Shown: positions 62,601-64,000 of the stretch, in pieces
Position numbering within the stretch: position 1 is the first letter of the stretch
Layout of the letters: every line of letters begins with the position of its first letter
DNA from: Gramella jeungdoensis
Lineage (GTDB): Bacteria; Bacteroidota; Bacteroidia; Flavobacteriales; Flavobacteriaceae
Direction: 5' to 3'
Assembly (NCBI RefSeq): GCF_023805255.1
Contig: NZ_JAMSCK010000001.1
Coordinates: 310,001-374,000 of the forward strand
Length of the DNA stretch: 64,000 nt
Notes under the pieces: generated by a model
Databases searched by the model: none
What the model saw: only the letters and a program-made list of their open reading frames with translations
Told to the model about the DNA's origin: nothing
Made by a program: the position numbers and the translations under genes

Positions 62601-63407
62601 TTAAATTTTTAATATTTCTTTGATGCTTTTGGCTACGCCATCTTCCTTTCCCGGAGTAGTGACCATATGTGCTACTTCCAGAACCTCAGGTTTGGCATTA
62701 CCTACCGCGATGCCCATTCCCACGCCTTTCAGCATTTCAATATCATTGTAATTATCTCCAAAAGCCATAGTCTGAGAAAGAGGAAGTTTGAAATGATTAT
62801 CAAGTAAGTGTTCTACTGCCGTAAGTTTTGAAATTGACCTCGGAGCTATTTCGAGATAGGAAGGTTTTGAACGGTAAAGATGAAGCTCGTTCGGGAAATT
62901 ATCTTCCAGAAAATCCCTGATGGAATCTATCTTTTCCTCATCGCCCATCGCCATTATCTTATGAGCTCCTTTATCCTCTTCCTGCCATTTATTTATAACC
63001 TCCTGGTTAATCTTTAATTCCGGTTGTACCTTGGTGTTATTGATTTCTCTTTGCGTCCAGAAATCATCTCTCGGAGCATACCATTCGTCATTATGAAAAA
63101 GACTTAAATGTACATCATGCTCACCATTGAAATCGTGCAGTTCTTCAAGGATATGAATTGGAATTTCTGTAGAGCTTACTGGTTTATCATCTACCAGTAT
63201 AAGTCCACCGTTATAGCTTATAAGGGGGAGGTGGGTAATGTCCATTTTCTCCTGTAAATGTCGCATTGCGGCCGGCATTCTGGAAGAGATAAGGATGAAC
63301 GGGATATCTCCGTTTAATTTTTTTATGGTTTGAATTGTATAATCTGAAAGGTCTCTCTCGGCATTAAGTAAGGTGCCGTCTATATCTGAAAAAATAATCT
63401 TAAACAT
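62601..63407 (-). CDS. Cof-type HAD-IIB hydrolase
   Basis: 268 residues. Motif I FSDIDGTLLN, motif II SS-containing ILISSRMPA, and motif IV AFGDNYNDIEML with a cap domain between. Phosphatase of sugar phosphates or pyridoxal phosphate, typically broad in specificity. Its ATG shares a base with the stop of the ribbon-helix-helix gene (TAATG), so it is coupled. Confidence 0.9.
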   Translation of the reverse strand: MFKIIFSDIDGTLLNAERDLSDYTIQTIKKLNGDIPFILISSRMPAAMRHLQEKMDITHLPLISYNGGLILVDDKPVSSTEIPIHILEELHDFNGEHDVHLSLFHNDEWYAPRDDFWTQREINNTKVQPELKINQEVINKWQEEDKGAHKIMAMGDEEKIDSIRDFLEDNFPNELHLYRSKPSYLEIAPRSISKLTAVEHLLDNHFKLPLSQTMAFGDNYNDIEMLKGVGMGIAVGNAKPEVLEVAHMVTTPGKEDGVAKSIKEILKI

Positions 63408-63577
63408 TAATCTTCTTGCTTTTTTGATTTAGGGTGTCTTTTGGCTTCTTTTAAACTTTTGTTCAGCATCCACTCAATCTGTCCATTGGTACTTCTGAAT
63501 TCATCAGCAGCCCATTTTTCGATGGCTTTGAGCATCTCTTCGTCGACTCTTAAGGCGAATGCTTTCTTCTTGCCCAT
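63407..63577 (-). CDS. Arc-type ribbon-helix-helix small protein
   Basis: 56 residues, MGKKKAFALRVDEEMLKAIE then KWAADEFRSTNGQIEWMLNK and a lysine-rich tail. The strand KAFALRVDEEMLKAIEKWA followed by RSTNGQIEWMLN is the Arc/MetJ ribbon-helix-helix pattern for DNA binding in the strand and dimerisation in the helices. It lies 3 bases after the alpha/beta-hydrolase gene and overlaps the HAD gene by one base. Confidence 0.82.
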   Translation of the reverse strand: MGKKKAFALRVDEEMLKAIEKWAADEFRSTNGQIEWMLNKSLKEAKRHPKSKKQED

Positions 63578-63580
63578 AAT

Positions 63581-64000
63581 TTATTCAACTTCTTTGATGA
63601 ATTCAGTGATTACCGGTATCAGTTCCGGATGTAATGGCTGGTTAGGTTCATTATAAGATTTGGTGTTTACAAGCCTGTCTTCGCTTTCTATCTTTCGGAA
63701 GATATGGTTCATATTTTCAATGATCACAAGCTGTGCATCTTCGTTCGCGTTCTTCAACATTTCAGCCTCTTTTATTTCTACCTGAATATCTGCTGAACCA
63801 TTTATGATAAGCACAGGAATATCCAATTTGGCTATTTCCTTTGCGGGATCGTAGCTCATCCAGCTTTGCATAAAGGGTTGAATCGAAGGTTTGAACATGG
63901 ATTCCAGCATGGGACTATAGTTGGTGGTCCTGCCATTTTCTCTAATTTCATCGAAGGCCACTCTGGCATTTTCCGCGAGGGGAGGCGCCATTTTCTGAAC
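63581..64000 (-). CDS. Alpha/beta hydrolase, C-terminal part (5' end outside window)
   Basis: The frame is open to the right edge; 139 residues are visible. LDIPVLIINGSADIQVEIKE carries the acid-residue strand and IIENMNHIFRKIE the catalytic histidine of the alpha/beta hydrolase fold; the nucleophile lies beyond the window. First visible gene of an operon with the ribbon-helix-helix and HAD genes. An internal ATG at 63991 is unlikely to be the true start. Confidence 0.85.
   Translation of the reverse strand, partial: VQKMAPPLAENARVAFDEIRENGRTTNYSPMLESMFKPSIQPFMQSWMSYDPAKEIAKLDIPVLIINGSADIQVEIKEAEMLKNANEDAQLVIIENMNHIFRKIESEDRLVNTKSYNEPNQPLHPELIPVITEFIKEVE

Overview
The window is a gene-dense (roughly 40% GC by eye) chromosomal segment of a Bacteroidota bacterium, most likely a marine Flavobacteriaceae member resembling Gramella/Christiangramia. 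That placement is inference from protein types, not a search. Supporting signs are the flavobacterial promoter box TAnnTTTG (often with a TTG 18-19 bp upstream), near absence of Shine-Dalgarno sequences, many lipoproteins with an S-C lipobox, FKBP/thrombospondin-3 and SprB-type domains, DUF2851, DUF3467 and DUF4369 proteins, a TonB receptor with a carboxypeptidase-like N-terminal domain, and a zeaxanthin-type carotenoid cluster. I see no prophage, insertion sequence, CRISPR array or origin.

Layout. 1-9.1 kb: tail of an HTTM-like gene, TonB receptor, small cysteine-rich protein, guaB, an OmpH/Skp chaperone, an SRPBCC protein, two SurA-like periplasmic folding factors and an orphan MoxR ATPase. 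9.3-12.3 kb: aconitase and a TlpA-like thioredoxin. 12.3-17.1 kb: a five-gene minus-strand operon, MerR/B12-type regulator-crtI-crtB-crtZ-crtY, expected to make zeaxanthin under a CarH-like photoreceptor. 17.2-17.7 kb: tRNA-Leu, two identical tRNA-Lys and a tRNA-Lys-like remnant. 17.8-35.3 kb: mixed housekeeping and envelope genes, including shikimate kinase, Hsp15, an FKBP lipoprotein, a metzincin-like lipoprotein, NamZ, an FtsX-type permease, a CBS-like enzyme, a K+ channel, an AGCS symporter broken by an in-frame amber codon, an acyl-CoA dehydrogenase and an MBL hydrolase.

35.4-51.5 kb is the translation/transcription core: rpsU (with an exceptional strong Shine-Dalgarno), a Xer-type recombinase, the hibernation factor, tRNA-Thr/Tyr/Gly/Thr, tuf, tRNA-Trp, secE, nusG, rplKAJL, rpoB and rpoC, then DinB and DUF3467 genes. 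51.5-64 kb: dipeptide epimerase with an AONS-like enzyme, a second (intact) AGCS symporter, prfC, a frameshifted OmpA-family gene, idi-queD-bcp, a second tRNA-Thr(TGT), DUF4369 and DUF819 proteins, and an alpha/beta hydrolase-ribbon-helix-helix-HAD operon cut by the window edge.

Points of most interest are the complete B12-photoreceptor signature in the regulator heading the crt operon, with repeated TTTAA-type operator elements over its promoter; the amber-interrupted AGCS symporter with SprB-like and lipoyl-like N-terminal domains; the OmpA-family gene whose last ~35 codons lie in the next frame; and the rpsU leader, which fits autogenous control by ribosomes that normally hide their anti-Shine-Dalgarno. 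No gap between genes exceeds 300 bases; the longest are about 200 bases (between guaB and its minus-strand neighbour, and inside the tRNA cluster) and 272 bases before aconitase.
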